DNA of 64,000 bases, from the NCBI GenBank assembly GCA_030248225.1, contig JASANE010012370.1, forward strand, positions 1 through 64,000. Direction: 5' to 3'. A program made the position numbers and the translations under genes. Each line of letters begins with the position of its first letter. The stretch's first letter is position 1. Below, one piece after another: positions 10,721 through 22,190 of this stretch. Source of the DNA: Trileptium ribeirensis (lineage: Eukaryota > Nematoda > Enoplea > Enoplida > Thoracostomopsidae). The notes beneath the pieces are model-generated. The model made no database searches, was not told the origin of the DNA, and saw only the letters and a program-made list of their open reading frames with translations.

Positions 10721-12538
10721 TCAAAAAAGTGATTTTATATCAATTCGTTTTCGGTTCTTCTCTTCTTTGTCGCTTGAACTAGATTTCTCCAACTTGGGTG
10801 CAATAACCGTTTCCGGCATCGAACCTTGAGCGTCGGATGCATCTGTTGATCTTCCGTTATTACAATTCGTGTTATTATCATTATCACTATCATCGTCGTC
10901 AATAACAATCGTATCGTTTAATTTATCATCCGAGGTTTTACAAGACTTGCTTTTATTCAAGATGCTGCCGTCTAGCTCGTCAATATCAGAATCATAATCG
11001 GTTGCTCTGGCCTGGACCATGGCACCGCTGCGATTGACCGTCGCTAAGCTACGTCTATCCGTTGCGTCTTTCCACAATCCGTCTGAGTACAACCGGATAT
11101 CACAGGTTTTTTCGGAAGCCTCGTCCAGAACATAACTAATAAATTCATCAACAATCAGGTCGTCATATTTTGCGTCCATGTTGCAGATAGGACATTTCCA
11201 CCGTGCAACCCGCTGTTGGTTCATCATTAAATAGCTGCGGGCGTCGAAGCACGGGATGTGTGAGCAATTCCTAGATTTAATAGGCAAGTGAATACGCTGT
11301 CGTGACAACGGGCAAATCAGCGAAACTTCAAGTCGAGTTAGAGCGATACCATCGGCGGTAGACATTTTCTCGCGAACTGCGTTGAGCGTTTCCAACCGCG
11401 GACGTAAGCAATTTGTGACGAGATCACCCAAAAAATCATCCATGGACATTCTACGAACCAAATTGACAGTCAAAACAAATTGCTGTGGATCGGCCGACAT
11501 TTGGAAACTAATTTTATTCGGTCGTCCAGCACCAAGATAACAATCCGTTTTTATATCGGTTTTAGGCTCGCGCAATGTGCGATAGTGTGAATAATTAACT
11601 TTACAGCTGCACGATTGCGGAAGAATGGCATTCTGAAGGGTTTTTCGGTTCAATAATCGTAGTTGTACTTCGATTGTCGGATCATCTTTATACTTGCCGA
11701 TATCGGACGACATTTCGAACCAAACGTCGGTAGCGACACCGCCTATCCGGAATGCCTTTGATAACGGAAACGGTTGATACATACATTCAATGAACTGGTA
11801 GCCGAAAATGGGTTCAATCTGACGTGCGGTCACATCCGAGTACGATTTATAATACGGCCACGAGTGACGCTTTGAATTCCCACCGCAAGCGGTCCGTTTA
11901 ATTTCAGCGAGGCGATCAATTCGCGGCTGCACCACCTCTTTCGAATGAAGTGTTAACGAGCGTTTCTTTTGGGGTTCGTTCTCCTTGAGGTACTCCAATG
12001 AACTATGGTCGTTGTTTGATATTGCGTCCGACGTAGGAGCAGCAGCTGCACGACATTGTGCCTCGGTATTAATCATCACGCTGGAAAGCTTATTGCAAGT
12101 GTTGTCATTACAACAAGACGACAAACTATTACTGCTGCTGCTGGGTTCATTGGTATTTTTGCAATTATCGATATTACTACTATTAGTCTTATCGTCGCTG
12201 CAGCAACATTCAGTTTCTCCTAGTATAGCGGTACCGCACTCAGCGCGGAACCGATCTTCAACCTTGCTTTGATAGATTGCTTCTTCACAAATCACGGCGG
12301 CCTCATCAAACGACAAATCGTTTCGATCTGCTTCGAGCTCGCGTACTAACACACGAAACCATAATTCATCAACTTTTTCGTCCGTTTTTTGTACAGCAAC
12401 TTGTAGCAGGCGGGCTTTGGTGAACGAACCCATTCGCTCGACACCACATTTGCCAAGCAAAACTTTAAGTTCTACGATACGTAGCGATTGTATACGTTTG
12501 TTAAGGGATTCGATCTGAGCGTTACGGTTCAATGCCAT
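10721..12538 (-). CDS. PIAS-family E3 SUMO-protein ligase
   Basis: 605 residues in one uninterrupted exon. PIAS proteins transfer SUMO from the E2 Ubc9 to nuclear targets and modulate transcription factors. Visible parts in order: a SAP-like DNA-binding helix pair at about 16-50 (SLRIVELKVLLGKCGV... KARLLQVA); a low-complexity Cys/Ser/Asn linker at 105-185; a PINIT domain at about 243-375, starting PIFGYQFIECMYQPF; an SP-RING at about 404-470 with zinc ligands C425, H427, C430 and C449/C452, plus the family cysteine C409 (SLICPLSRQRIHLP); then LYSDGLW, usual after the PIAS RING. An acidic SUMO-interacting motif, DTIVIDDDDSD, lies at 542-552, with a basic tail KNRKRIDIKSLF. Length and order fit animal PIAS. 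The ATG at 12536-12538 is the first in frame and precedes SAP. Most animal PIAS genes have introns, so this is either an intron-poor lineage or an old retrocopy; the unbroken frame favours a functional gene. Confidence 0.93.
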   Translation of the reverse strand: MALNRNAQIESLNKRIQSLRIVELKVLLGKCGVERMGSFTKARLLQVAVQKTDEKVDELWFRVLVRELEADRNDLSFDEAAVICEEAIYQSKVEDRFRAECGTAILGETECCCSDDKTNSSNIDNCKNTNEPSSSSNSLSSCCNDNTCNKLSSVMINTEAQCRAAAAPTSDAISNNDHSSLEYLKENEPQKKRSLTLHSKEVVQPRIDRLAEIKRTACGGNSKRHSWPYYKSYSDVTARQIEPIFGYQFIECMYQPFPLSKAFRIGGVATDVWFEMSSDIGKYKDDPTIEVQLRLLNRKTLQNAILPQSCSCKVNYSHYRTLREPKTDIKTDCYLGAGRPNKISFQMSADPQQFVLTVNLVRRMSMDDFLGDLVTNCLRPRLETLNAVREKMSTADGIALTRLEVSLICPLSRQRIHLPIKSRNCSHIPCFDARSYLMMNQQRVARWKCPICNMDAKYDDLIVDEFISYVLDEASEKTCDIRLYSDGLWKDATDRRSLATVNRSGAMVQARATDYDSDIDELDGSILNKSKSCKTSDDKLNDTIVIDDDDSDNDNNTNCNNGRSTDASDAQGSMPETVIAPKLEKSSSSDKEEKNRKRIDIKSLF

Positions 12539-12571
12539 CCTGCGCGCTATGCCAGAGTATTCGCTAAACGA

Positions 12572-12573
12572 CT
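12572..12573 (-). promoter_or_regulatory. Candidate 3' splice / trans-splice acceptor
   Basis: On the minus strand, a pyrimidine-biased run ending TTGTCTATTTTAG lies 33 bases before the PIAS ATG. It fits an acceptor for a 5'-UTR intron or for spliced-leader trans-splicing. No donor was identified upstream. The match is suggestive only. Confidence 0.3.
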
Positions 12574-12599
12574 AAAATAGACAAGTAAGAGTTATACTT

Positions 12600-14240
12600 A
12601 TTTCTGATAAACCTATTTATACAAGCGAATCATTAAGATTTAAGACGTAAATTTTGCTGTGGCGCCCCATATACCAAAAGCTAAACTGTTAGAAGATGAC
12701 GCAATGGGCGCAGAAAAATAACAGGTAATGACAATTCCCAACGGCACTTAACTGTAACGCTACTTTCGGATGAAGATTAAAAAGAACAAGGTATAGAAAG
12801 TCTATGGACTTGCCGTGACCAAGTTTTCGAATTCTGAGCGTATAAGCAAGAGTTCATTACGAAGCCTTGAAGAAGACTGTCATACTAGGTTATCAGGGTG
12901 CCTGAGCAAATTGAAAAGTAGTTCTCCAGGTTTTTGCAGGATTTCCTAGGGCTGTCGAGCTTATAAGCAAGATTATACGTTTGTAACTGTGCAAAAATTT
13001 TATGTTAATTTCGGCCACCTTCACTTTCTGCAAACTGATGGAGCTCTCTAAATGTTCCCAAATTAGCTTACGCATCCTTAATTTCTAGTAATCTTCTGAT
13101 TCCCTAGGAATTTTGGCACATAGTGTCAAGCAGATCCTTATAAGTAAATCTCACTCAAGTTATCGTCAAATTCGTTCAAGGAATCTCTCACATCAAGATA
13201 TTCATTTGGTCAAACGCAGCGCTTATGCTCAGAGCAGTTAGTAGCCAGCGTGTTTTTGATCTATAATGGTTTCCAAAGGCCGTTATGCACAAAATTTACG
13301 TTGGCTCTTGGAGTACGGAATGCCAAGGAATGCGATGCCGTCTCAAAGAAGTATGCCAACAACAGATGTGCGTGACAACAGATCCAATAACACCAACAAC
13401 ACTTTCATTAAGCTCAAAAACCTTTCCATCAGTACATTCAATAAAACATTTAAAGCATCAAAAAGAAACACACGAATCATGCACGTTTCATCTTTTGCCG
13501 CCAAGAGATGCAGTAACCATGAGACAGCGAGACTTATATTTAGAAAATTTTATCTGAATACCTATATGCGAGTTTTTCCCTATTTTTGAGTCAAAAATTC
13601 GCAAAGTTCATCTGGTTCCACAGCTAAAAAATCACTAAAATTTCCCCTTATTTGTCACGCGGTGAAATTTGGAACTGTCAGCTTATGGATTTTTTGTGTA
13701 ACATCCACAACTCAAATTTGCAGCGTTCGAGCGACTTTAACGACAGCCAAACGGGAAAGCTTGCAATCTCTGCTATTTAGTTAGGGCTCATTTTCCCTCC
13801 CACCTCGCAGAAGTGAGAGGAAGAGATCGGGTCGGGCAAAATGGACTCCGACAAAAATATTTTTGGCTGTATCTCAGCAACGAGTGTATATATTTTAGTC
13901 AAATCATGCTTAATATGTAGGGCAATAATGAAGGAGCATAATAGTAAAGCTTTTGCACAGCGTTGCCGCTTTGATCCAGGAGTAGGGCCCAAAGGTGTTT
14001 CAACAGGATACATGAGACAAAAAGTATACGGAAACGGTGTTAACCCTATAAACAATGAAAATATATGGATATTGCTGGCCTAGATTTGTAGAGCGAGATA
14101 AGCTCTATACACTTGATGAGTTATTGTATGCAACATTTCACTTATGCTGCAAGATTATGTAACATTGGGTTTTAAAATTGGCCCATCTGACCTCAAATAC
14201 ATGAAACCGGCCACATATCCATGAAAATGTAGTTTGAATA
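12600..14240. other. Region upstream of PIAS, no gene seen
   Basis: This holds any PIAS promoter (minus strand), but no TATA box or other core element stands out. The plus-strand frames at 13266-13589 and 13285-13557 overlap each other in different frames and show no domain. No repeat family was recognised. Confidence 0.35.
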
Positions 14241-14243
14241 TAC

Positions 14244-14440
14244 CAGGGAGTAAACGGAATTCCGGTTCCTGAAAAAATCGTGTTCCGATTGCAGCTCCGG
14301 CAAAAGACAAAAACCATACCGGAATTTCTGCTTAAAAATTGTATTTAAAATTGTCCACATTTTTGCTTCAGCTGTGGTCCTATCATGAGTTTTATATACA
14401 CGGTAATTTTTGTTCCGGTACAACCAAATAAAAGAACCGC
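14244..14440 (+). mobile_element. hAT-type element end, CCGGAA-rich (diverged copy)
   Basis: Begins CAGGGAGTAAACGG and then follows, on the plus strand, the reverse complement of the right end of the element at 26998-28134. Shared order: GGAATTCCGGTTCC, AATCGTGTTCCG, CTCCGGCAAA, CAAAAACCATACCGGAA, TCCAC(A/G)TTTTT and, about 80 bases on, GATACAACCAA or GGTACAACCAA then AAAAGAA. Only one end was found; the homology fades by about 14450. It is probably a truncated or rearranged insertion. The minus-strand frame at 14193-14423 is non-coding. Confidence 0.65.
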
Positions 14441-14659
14441 GTTGTTATTGTATAGACGGTTGTGACGACGCGACCATTTTCATAATTCCGGTCTCATCGG
14501 TTCAATGTAAACGGTATCACATTCAAGCATATATACAATATAGGTAACAATCGTATCATGTGCATAATCGATAAAATGAAGTTAATCTCATATAAGGTAA
14601 TTGAATTCTGAGTGAGTGAGTGAAACGCGAGAAGCGAAGAATTCTTACTAGCTAAGAGT

Positions 14660-15125
14660 GTGACGATTCTGCTAAGTTTGGGCTCATTTTGTTCAGAATG
14701 CGAAAGTCTATATAGCTATATATGCTGCGTTGCCGTTGACCTTACCTGTCGAGCAGGGTTGGATTAAGATGTGTTGTAAATTGGCCCTTGGGACCCCGAA
14801 AACACCAAATTGGCCGCATCTCCTCAACCACTGGAGCAATTCGGCAAACATAGGGCTCATTTTGTTCAGAAAGCAAAGCTCTATATAGGCATATATGCTG
14901 CTTTGCAATTGACCTCGCCTGTCGAGCAGGGTTGGTTAAGATAAGTTGTAAATGGGACCTTGGGACCATGAAAACACCAAATTGGCCGCATCTCCTCAAC
15001 CACTGGAGCAATTCGGCTAAGATTGGGCTCATTTTGTTCAGAAAGCAAAGCTCTATATATCTATATACGCTGCGTTGCTATAGACTCACCTGTAGAGCAT
15101 GATTGGGTTAAGATGGGTTTTAAAT
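14660..15125. repeat. ~172-bp satellite-like tandem repeat, ~2.5 copies
   Basis: The word GGGCTCATTTTGTTCAG starts at 14680, 14853 and 15025, so the units are 173 and 172 bp. Each unit runs: AAAGC(T)CTATATA, ATATGCTGC, TTGACCT, CCTGTCGAGCAGGGTTGG, TTGTAAAT, CCTTGGGACC, AAAACACCAAATTGGCCGCA, CCACTGGAGCAATTCGGC. Minus-strand frames at 14708-15032 follow from the repetition. The length is in the nucleosomal satellite range, but only a short array is present. Confidence 0.85.
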
Positions 15126-18100
15126 AGTGTTTTATATACAACTCAGAATTCATTTTCTTGGCCATGAGACAAGTACCTAGTTTAAAATTCTGAATCGATT
15201 GGAGTGATTAGTTTTGTGCTCGAGGTTCCAAAAAGGAACTGTGAAGAGTCAGGGTACTCTTACATGAGCAACAGGGGTCCTGCAACAGCATTTTTACCAT
15301 GTAAATCCCTTGGAAAAATTAGTTTCTCTCTCTCACGTTCCTACAGTTTGCAAGGCTTTTCGCTAAATTTATAGTTTTTCGGCACAGCTGTTTTACATTT
15401 TCTTCAGCCGCCAGTCGCCATGGGTTCACAGCAATTATATATATTAAAATTGAATTGCGAACATAATATGGCCCCAACATAAAAAATCAAAACCTAAGTC
15501 TAGGACCAGGTTCGACCCCGGGTTTTGGAGGAGTTTCGAAATCAAAGAAAACTACGAGAAGAATGTAAATTGTCAAAAATGACATTAGAAGCCAATGGCC
15601 GAAAACGCAACGTGCAACAGTAACAGTCTCGCTTCAGACCGTAGAAATTGTTCCGAATAGAACAGCAAATTTACTTTCAGACCAAACATATTTATTATTT
15701 AGTTTTAATCAAAAATTTCTGGGTACTACGAAACCTATGTTATCGCAATTAGTAATTCTACAATTAGAACAATTTATAAGAAAGCGTTTTTCCATGTGGC
15801 TAAAGTCCAAATTCCGGGACTGAGCCCTTAAATGTAAAATATATAGTTCTAGAAACTCTGCTATTTTGGTGAACATAGCGAGCGTTTGTCGTAAATATCG
15901 GGTACTTGGTTGCTATATATGTCTTCGTTTGTTTCAATTGCAGCTAACGAAATTTTATGAAAACATTTTTAATGAGGCAAAAATGTTTCCGCCCGCAAAA
16001 TTTTCAGAGTATTTTGTGCTGTAGAACCTAATATTTAGCAAAACGAGTTGCTTAAATCCTTTTCCAAAATTAAATGTACCACTCAGAGTCACTAAGTACT
16101 TCAGTAGCATGGTGTTACAACAACGTCTGTCTAAACATAATGTATATAAGCTCAACGTGACTGTAAAATATGCTCTGTAAACTATTACACGATTGGATAA
16201 AATTTTTTGTCAATTAACTCAAATCAAATTTTATACTTAGTCGATGCGGACCAGAAAGTTCGCCAGGTTGCATCGCTAGTATCCAATACTCAAATGGAAA
16301 CCATAAATCAAACTACTCGAAATGCACACTAATTATTTATCGAAACCACTATTAACTTACTATGGTAATACATGCAATTTAAAGTTGAATATGTAAATAA
16401 GAAATCAAAAATATAAAGAATATAAAATAACCTGCGAACCTAAAAATAGTAGAGTACACTATATCATGATATAATATCTAAATTTTGATTGTTTTGAGCC
16501 ACATGTTGGCTCAAACTAAAAGTTTTTTTTCGATAATCATATTTTAGAGACTTTGTAAGCAGTCATAGTGTGATCAGTAGCCACTCCCAGTCAAGACAAG
16601 TACCGTTTGACCCCATGGATTAAAGCATGTGCATATGGACTAGTAGGGAACCTACAACGTCTTAGAGAACACTATGCAAAACCTATTTCCTAACAGATTG
16701 TTACGAAACATCGCAATATATTATAAGTCTCCAAGATGGTTCGTCTTACGGTATAAATAGTTCCGGCAGGGTGGTAACAAATTATTTTCCTCCCAGTTTT
16801 TCTTCAAATAATTTGGCTCAATACTGAATAATTTTCGTTTACGGGTCGTGGTGCGGGAAAACAGTGGTATCCCACCCTTGGGTTGGGGATAACGCCCTAC
16901 CCCAATGGACACCGATGCTATAAAGTATTTTACACTCTCGATCGCCTCGAACTTGTCGAAATAACGCCCAATTTGAATGATAAGGGATTCGAGAAAGCTA
17001 GACATCGCAAAACAGTGAGACTCCATAGCTTCAGAGGGTGTTCTGTTAGCAACATAATTATCTTCTGAACGCGCTACACCATACTCATCATAAGCTGAGA
17101 GCCAGAAGATATTTACAACAGAAGATATTTAAAATACATGTGTTATAATAATGCAAACGGTGCTAGAATTTCACACAGTAATACCAGTAGCTGTCTCATC
17201 GCCAAGGTGGTGAATTCTGAGTTTCGAATATAATATAGCTACCTACTCTGGAGTTTGCAGAGACTTACACATCTATATGGAGCAGAAACTTACAAAATGA
17301 GATGAATATCTGCTATATTGCTTCGACAATTGAGGATATATAACCGTTTATTGCCTACATGGGGATTCACAATGCGTAACACCACAGGACATGAATTGTT
17401 GTATACGAATATTGAGACCAAAAACACGCAAATAGCTCTAGCGGTTATGGAGATATTGCAGTTTACATGTATTTTGAGTGTCATAGTAGCAATGAAAAAT
17501 CCATTGAGACCCAATCTTGCAGTGCAAATATTGACAATTTATTATGGCAGCACACCGTATGCGGAAATATAAACCATGAATTGCTCTACAAAATGAGATC
17601 GATGACAAGAATATAGCTTATGTGCGGTGAGGTACCGGAACCGAAAACGCAGTTTTCAGCAGGAACCGGAATCAAAGCAGGAACCTGGTGTTATAAATAA
17701 AGTAAAATAAAATGAAACATTAACGAGTCTGCTGCGTTTGGTGGTGAACAATGTATGAGCGCATTTAACTGATTAAGCTGGCTTGTTTCATTATTTTTAA
17801 GGTATACTGGATACTACGGCGCTACTCTCCAAGATGCAACATGGCGATATAAATACAAATTTGCCGTAACATATTGCTAAAGTTTGTCATTTTTTCAATT
17901 AGTTGTACGGTGTATTGGGGCTACAGATATTTGAGGTAGCTGGATGCGATAAATGACATTTTATTTACTGGAAGGCAGCTAATTCTGAAAGGACTAGGGC
18001 CTACAACGTAATTTATTTAAATTATAATTTTCTCGAAAACAGTGATTTATATATAATTTTCACATGTTTATATCTAGCGCTGTTTTGTTAATATAAGGTT

Positions 18101-18520
18101 AAAACGAAATTCATCAGAGGAAAACCCTCTGAATGTAACTGCTATATTACCAATCTCCTCCACCAAACCAAAAAGAACTGTTTTCACAATTTCTCAGCAC
18201 ATTGAGGTAGCATCTGTCAGTGTGTGAAAAACCAGGATTAAAATGCATGAACATTTACACGCGCATAGTAGAATTAATCAAGAAAGACACCACTTGGCAT
18301 CTTTTCAACAGTCCTAAATGGCCCCCTCATAGCGAGTAGGCCTCATCTGTTTCAGATTTGTGTTTAGAAACCAATATGTGCTAAAAATTTAAGGACAATA
18401 TTTTTCTTAATCTACAAACACCGAAGTATTTTTGGCTATTTGTACCTTTTGCGGAGTGATCGAAAGCTAATTAGAAGTTCGAATTAGGTCAAGAATGCAG
18501 CCTAACCGCGGTCGCACGTT
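15126..18520. other. Intergenic AT-rich DNA, no gene seen
   Basis: No frame has a recognisable domain. At 17632-17690 there is a short CCGGAACC-rich patch (GGTACCGGAACC ... GGAACCTGG) resembling the interior of the hAT-type element at 26998-28134, but no CAGGG terminus or duplication accompanies it. A T-arm-like GGTTCGACCCC at about 15509 lacks the rest of a tRNA. Confidence 0.35.
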
Positions 18521-18529
18521 CTCCCACGC

Positions 18530-18690
18530 CGGCGAATTCCTAACTAGCGTTAGAGGATTTTCAGCAAAGTAAAATACTCAACTTTGTAGGTGTAGACTCA
18601 CGACTATATGAAAATTAATTGATAAAGACACTTTATCAATAACAATTGTTTGCCGCAGAATACTAAGCAGGAACTTTTGGGCAATGACAA
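18530..18690 (+). repeat. Dispersed repeat, matches 20.85-21.01 kb
   Basis: Shares an ordered set of words with 20865-21010: CTAGCGTTAGA or CTACTGTTAGA, TTTTCAGCA, GTAAAATACT or GTGAAATACT, CTTTGT, TATATG, AATTAA(T/C)TGATA, GACAC and TACTAAGCAGGAAC. Same orientation. Class unknown. Confidence 0.5.
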
Positions 18691-19197
18691 AGCTAACAAA
18701 TTCTGAACTCCCGAAAATCATAAATACGTTATCGCCTTTCTTATTATATATTTGCGCTATCTCTCCGTGAATTTGAAACTATTTAGTAGAGGTGGTTTAA
18801 TCGACGGAAAATATTTTGTTTTTATGTTACAAAAATAGCATCAAAAATAGTGCTGCACTAAAAGGGTTACCTTGTTAGCTAGTTTTAACTACAAAACGAA
18901 AAACTTATTACAAGTTTCACCATGCAGATATCCAAAAGGAATGAAATCGGAAATGCTATTCCGAGAAAAATAAGCCGGAAACGAAACCAATTATCAGAAC
19001 ACGCATTTTACATGAACCGGAACTCATGTCTAATTGAACTTTTTGCTCCACCAAATGGGCCTAATTTGACTCAGGTATCAACACAACAGGTCGATAAACA
19101 ATCCATAACATGTTTTGCTACACCTATTTTTGAACAAAACAGACCCACCTGTTCCCTTTTACGACCATAAGGCCATTTTAAGGTTTTAAATGAGATA

Positions 19198-19426
19198 CAG
19201 TACCCGCCAAAAATGACTGTCGCTCGCTCGCGACTCGCTCGACACTCGCTCGCGACTCGCTCGAGACTCGCTCGCGACTCGCTCGAAATAAATTTGTTCT
19301 AAAAATAGAATTTTCTATTAATTTAAATAGTTGCGAAATCTCGAGCGAGCCACTCGCTCGAGACTCGCTCGCGACTCGCTCGAACTCGCTCGCTCGAAAT
19401 GCGACGGTCATTTTTGGCGAGTACTG
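19198..19426 (+). mobile_element. Mariner-type MITE, copy 1 (229 bp)
   Basis: Terminal inverted repeats CAGTACCCGCCAAAAATGAC at the left and GTCATTTTTGGCGAGTACTG at the right differ at one position. TA dinucleotides flank the element at 19196-19197 and 19427-19428, the target duplication of Tc1/mariner transposition. Inside each end lies a tract of 11-bp units (ACTCGCTCGCG and variants) around an AT-rich core at about 19286-19340. There is no transposase, so it moved with enzyme from elsewhere. Open frames over it (19178-19411 minus and 19331-19516 plus) only reflect the minisatellite. Confidence 0.88.
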
Positions 19427-19429
19427 TAT

Positions 19430-20860
19430 GGTGCGAATAGAGGCGCTCGGCCAAATTCTTCAATGCAATATTTTTCATTTCAAGGATATAACCAATTTAT
19501 TCAAGCTGAAGAATAACATTAATTGTAGAACGGAAGAGACCTCATGAGTTGCTTTGAATCCATCAGCGTAACAGACAAAACATTGGAAGGTTAAATGAAA
19601 CAACGTGTTATGGCTCATTCGCACGTATTCTGCGCTACAAAACTCAAAACTGCTCGAGTGGAAATAGATTTTTCAATTTGAAAACACTACAGTTAACAAC
19701 ATCGTTTAGGTATTACAAAAGAGACCGATTTTCCAGACACTGTAAGAATGACTAAAATGTCTGTAATGTCATAACTATGATCAAGGTCACCTGTCATACA
19801 ACCGTGGTTTACATAAATCTACCATCTCCAAAATGGAGGGAATTAACCCACTTTCCAAATCACTCATGTTCTTGAGAGTTCCCCACACCACACCCACAAG
19901 CTTGAAACCCCCATTTTCCACTAAATAAAAAATTTTAATGTCTCTAAATATGTTTGCTTTATGAAATTTTTTAAACGTTAATTAACAATATTTCTAATGC
20001 TAAATCGTCGTTTTATAGCCTGAGAGTACTTGTACGACACTAAAACTACGTGATAACAAGGAAATAATTAGCACTTTAACCAATTTTACCCAACCACTTT
20101 GAAATTTCTCCCAATAATGAACATGCCCCCCATTTTTCGGAAAGTTGTGGACAGGGCAGTACATTTGGCGTGAATCACGGGCATATGTGGTTTTTAATAG
20201 TTAAACACGACTGTTTCATCGTTTTAACAGTACGTTGGGTGTTTATCACTCCTGTGAGGCGCTGGAGCGGGCTATAAATGCTAAATTAGGGTAATAAAAT
20301 TGTGAAATTTTGGCATTTTTCAATATGTAGTTAATTGTAGTCAACTGATGGCTAGACGGGGCTATAGATTTTACTATACAAGTTGGGTAGCTGAATACGA
20401 TCAATGCAATTGTACATGCGTGGAATGCAAATTCTTAAAACGATGCAAATTCTTAAATGTCAATTCTTAAACTTACACCACCAAATCAAAATGCTAGCGT
20501 TTTCAAAACTCCTCTGCTCATAAGGTTAGTCTGCTGTCTGTGAAAAAATTCGCGATGAAAGTGTAACACTGTCACGTGTATCGTGGAATAACTGAAAAAG
20601 ACACATTTGGCAGCTGCCACAAGAGTTGGCAGTTTCTCGACACATCCTATGCCTCCATTTAACGAATAGGTCCTGCCTTTTCCACACTGTGAAGCCACAC
20701 TAATGTGCGCTTAAAATCACTGCCATTGCTTCTTCTAGTAAGCTGCAGGTTTACTCCTATCTTGCTATTACTTTAATGACCGCTTAGGACGCTCATTATC
20801 GAACTCGGTATAGGCACTCATGAACAGAGACTATCCACGCGTACCCCAGTTCCCGTCACC
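19430..20860. other. Intergenic, no gene seen
   Basis: AT-rich sequence with no recognisable coding frame. The 70-codon minus-strand frame at 20486-20698 has no domain or repeat support. Confidence 0.35.
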
Positions 20861-20864
20861 GAGT

Positions 20865-21010
20865 GAATTACTACTGTTAGACAGTTTTCAGCAGTGTGAA
20901 ATACTTATCTTTGTTGCGGTCTCACAAGCATATATGTGAGAATTAACTGATAGACACGTTGGCAGTATAGCTTGTCGCTAGTTACTAAGCAGGAACCATT
21001 GGATTGGACG
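20865..21010 (+). repeat. Dispersed repeat, matches 18.53-18.69 kb
   Basis: Second copy of the repeat at 18530-18690, same orientation and diverged. It ends with TACTAAGCAGGAAC, as does the other copy. Confidence 0.5.
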
Positions 21011-21179
21011 TTTAATAACGGTATAGTTCACAAATACTGGACTACGACGTACTTCAAAATCTAGAAATATGCTAGTGTTTGATTAGCGTTACTCTTGTGC
21101 CTTATACACTGTTTACTAAAGGTCGGTAAATGTGTAGTGAAGAAAATGTTTCTGAGCGAACAAAAACCCGAATTTATTG

Positions 21180-21400
21180 AGCATAGGGAAGCGAAGTGTT
21201 TTTATTTTCTGTCTGGGATTAAAAAGGTCGATGTCCGTCCGTTCGTTAGTTCGTTCGTTCGCTCCGACGGATCTCAAGAACCACTGAACCGATTTTAAAA
21301 AACTTTTTTTTTGTTTGAAAGCCTATCATGTTAGAGTGTGCAGCTGATATTTGGGATTAAAAAATTTTGAGTGGTTAGTTAGTAATTAGCTAATTAGTTA
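21180..21400 (+). repeat. AAGCG-start dispersed repeat (plus copy)
   Basis: Runs GAAGCGAAGTGTTTTTATTT, CTGTCTGGGA, TCGATGTCCGT, a GTTC microsatellite, ATCTCAAGAACCACTGAACC, a T-run, TTTGAAAGC and a terminal AATTAGCTAATTAG block. The copy at 41491-41745 matches word for word over most of this; the minus-strand copy at 10085-10305 is more diverged. Confidence 0.7.
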
Positions 21401-21987
21401 AGATTATGCAGCTAAAATGGAGAATTTTGCAATATTTGTGTTATTTATTGAAATAGAATCGTTTCGATCAAACCATTATAGGGGGTCGAAGAATTCACAT
21501 ATAATATTTTTACCAATGATAAAGCCCTATGCAATGTAGTTATTTGAAGAACATAAAATTGAGTACATTCGTAATGCCACAGCCCAAGCTCCGCTCACAA
21601 ATGTAGTTCCACTACCGACTAGTTTAATTTTTGTTATATAAATAGCACCAACTTAAAAATTTTATTTAAACTTCAAAGACTGCGCACTAGACTATACTAT
21701 TAACTAGAACAACTCTGTTTTATGATGCATTAAAGATGTGACATATAAACAAACTTTTGATAAGATGTTTTGCACCAATAGTTGCGGTACAGGCATACAC
21801 TGAGTATAGCATACATGATTAAGCTTATTTTAATAAACAGTCTTTAACTAAAATAGGCCTAACCGAAGAGATCTGGCGCGATATTTCAATTTATACTTAA
21901 GGCTAATTCATTCAGAATAAAACACATATTCATATTTTGGATATCTGGGAATTTAGATGGGGTGCCAAAGAGCACTAGAGCCAACTA

Positions 21988-22190
21988 CAGTACTCGCCAA
22001 AAATGACCGTCGCATTTCGAGCGAGCGTGTTCGAGCGAGTCGCGAGCGAGTGGCTCGCTCGAGATTCGCAACTATTTAAATTATATATATAATAGAAAAT
22101 TCTATTTTTAGAACAAATTTATTTCGAGCGAGTCGCGAGCGAGTGTCGAGCGAGTCGCGAGCGAGCGACAGTCATTTTTGGCGGGTACTG
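21988..22190 (-). mobile_element. Mariner-type MITE, copy 2 (203 bp), inverted
   Basis: Terminal repeats CAGTACTCGCCAAAAATGAC and GTCATTTTTGGCGGGTACTG lie inside TA duplications at 21986-21987 and 22191-22192. Internal GAGCGAGTCGC tracts and the AT core (about 22068-22126) match copy 1 in reverse complement. The GAGCGAGTCGC unit number is lower than in copy 1, which explains the shorter length. Non-autonomous, with no coding capacity. Confidence 0.88.

Noticed and set aside
14740..15100. CCTGTCGAGCAGG in the 172-bp satellite, like the conserved CCTGTGAGCAGG hairpin
   Set aside because: Only this short word is shared; neither the outer stem nor the flanking blocks are present.
15500..15530. 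GGTTCGACCCC resembling a tRNA T-arm / B box
   Set aside because: The T-stem does not pair fully, and no acceptor stem, A box or anticodon arm could be placed upstream.
19178..19411. Arg/Ser/Glu-rich minus-strand frame resembling an RS-type repeat protein
   Set aside because: It is the translation of the MITE minisatellite and crosses the element's terminal repeat.
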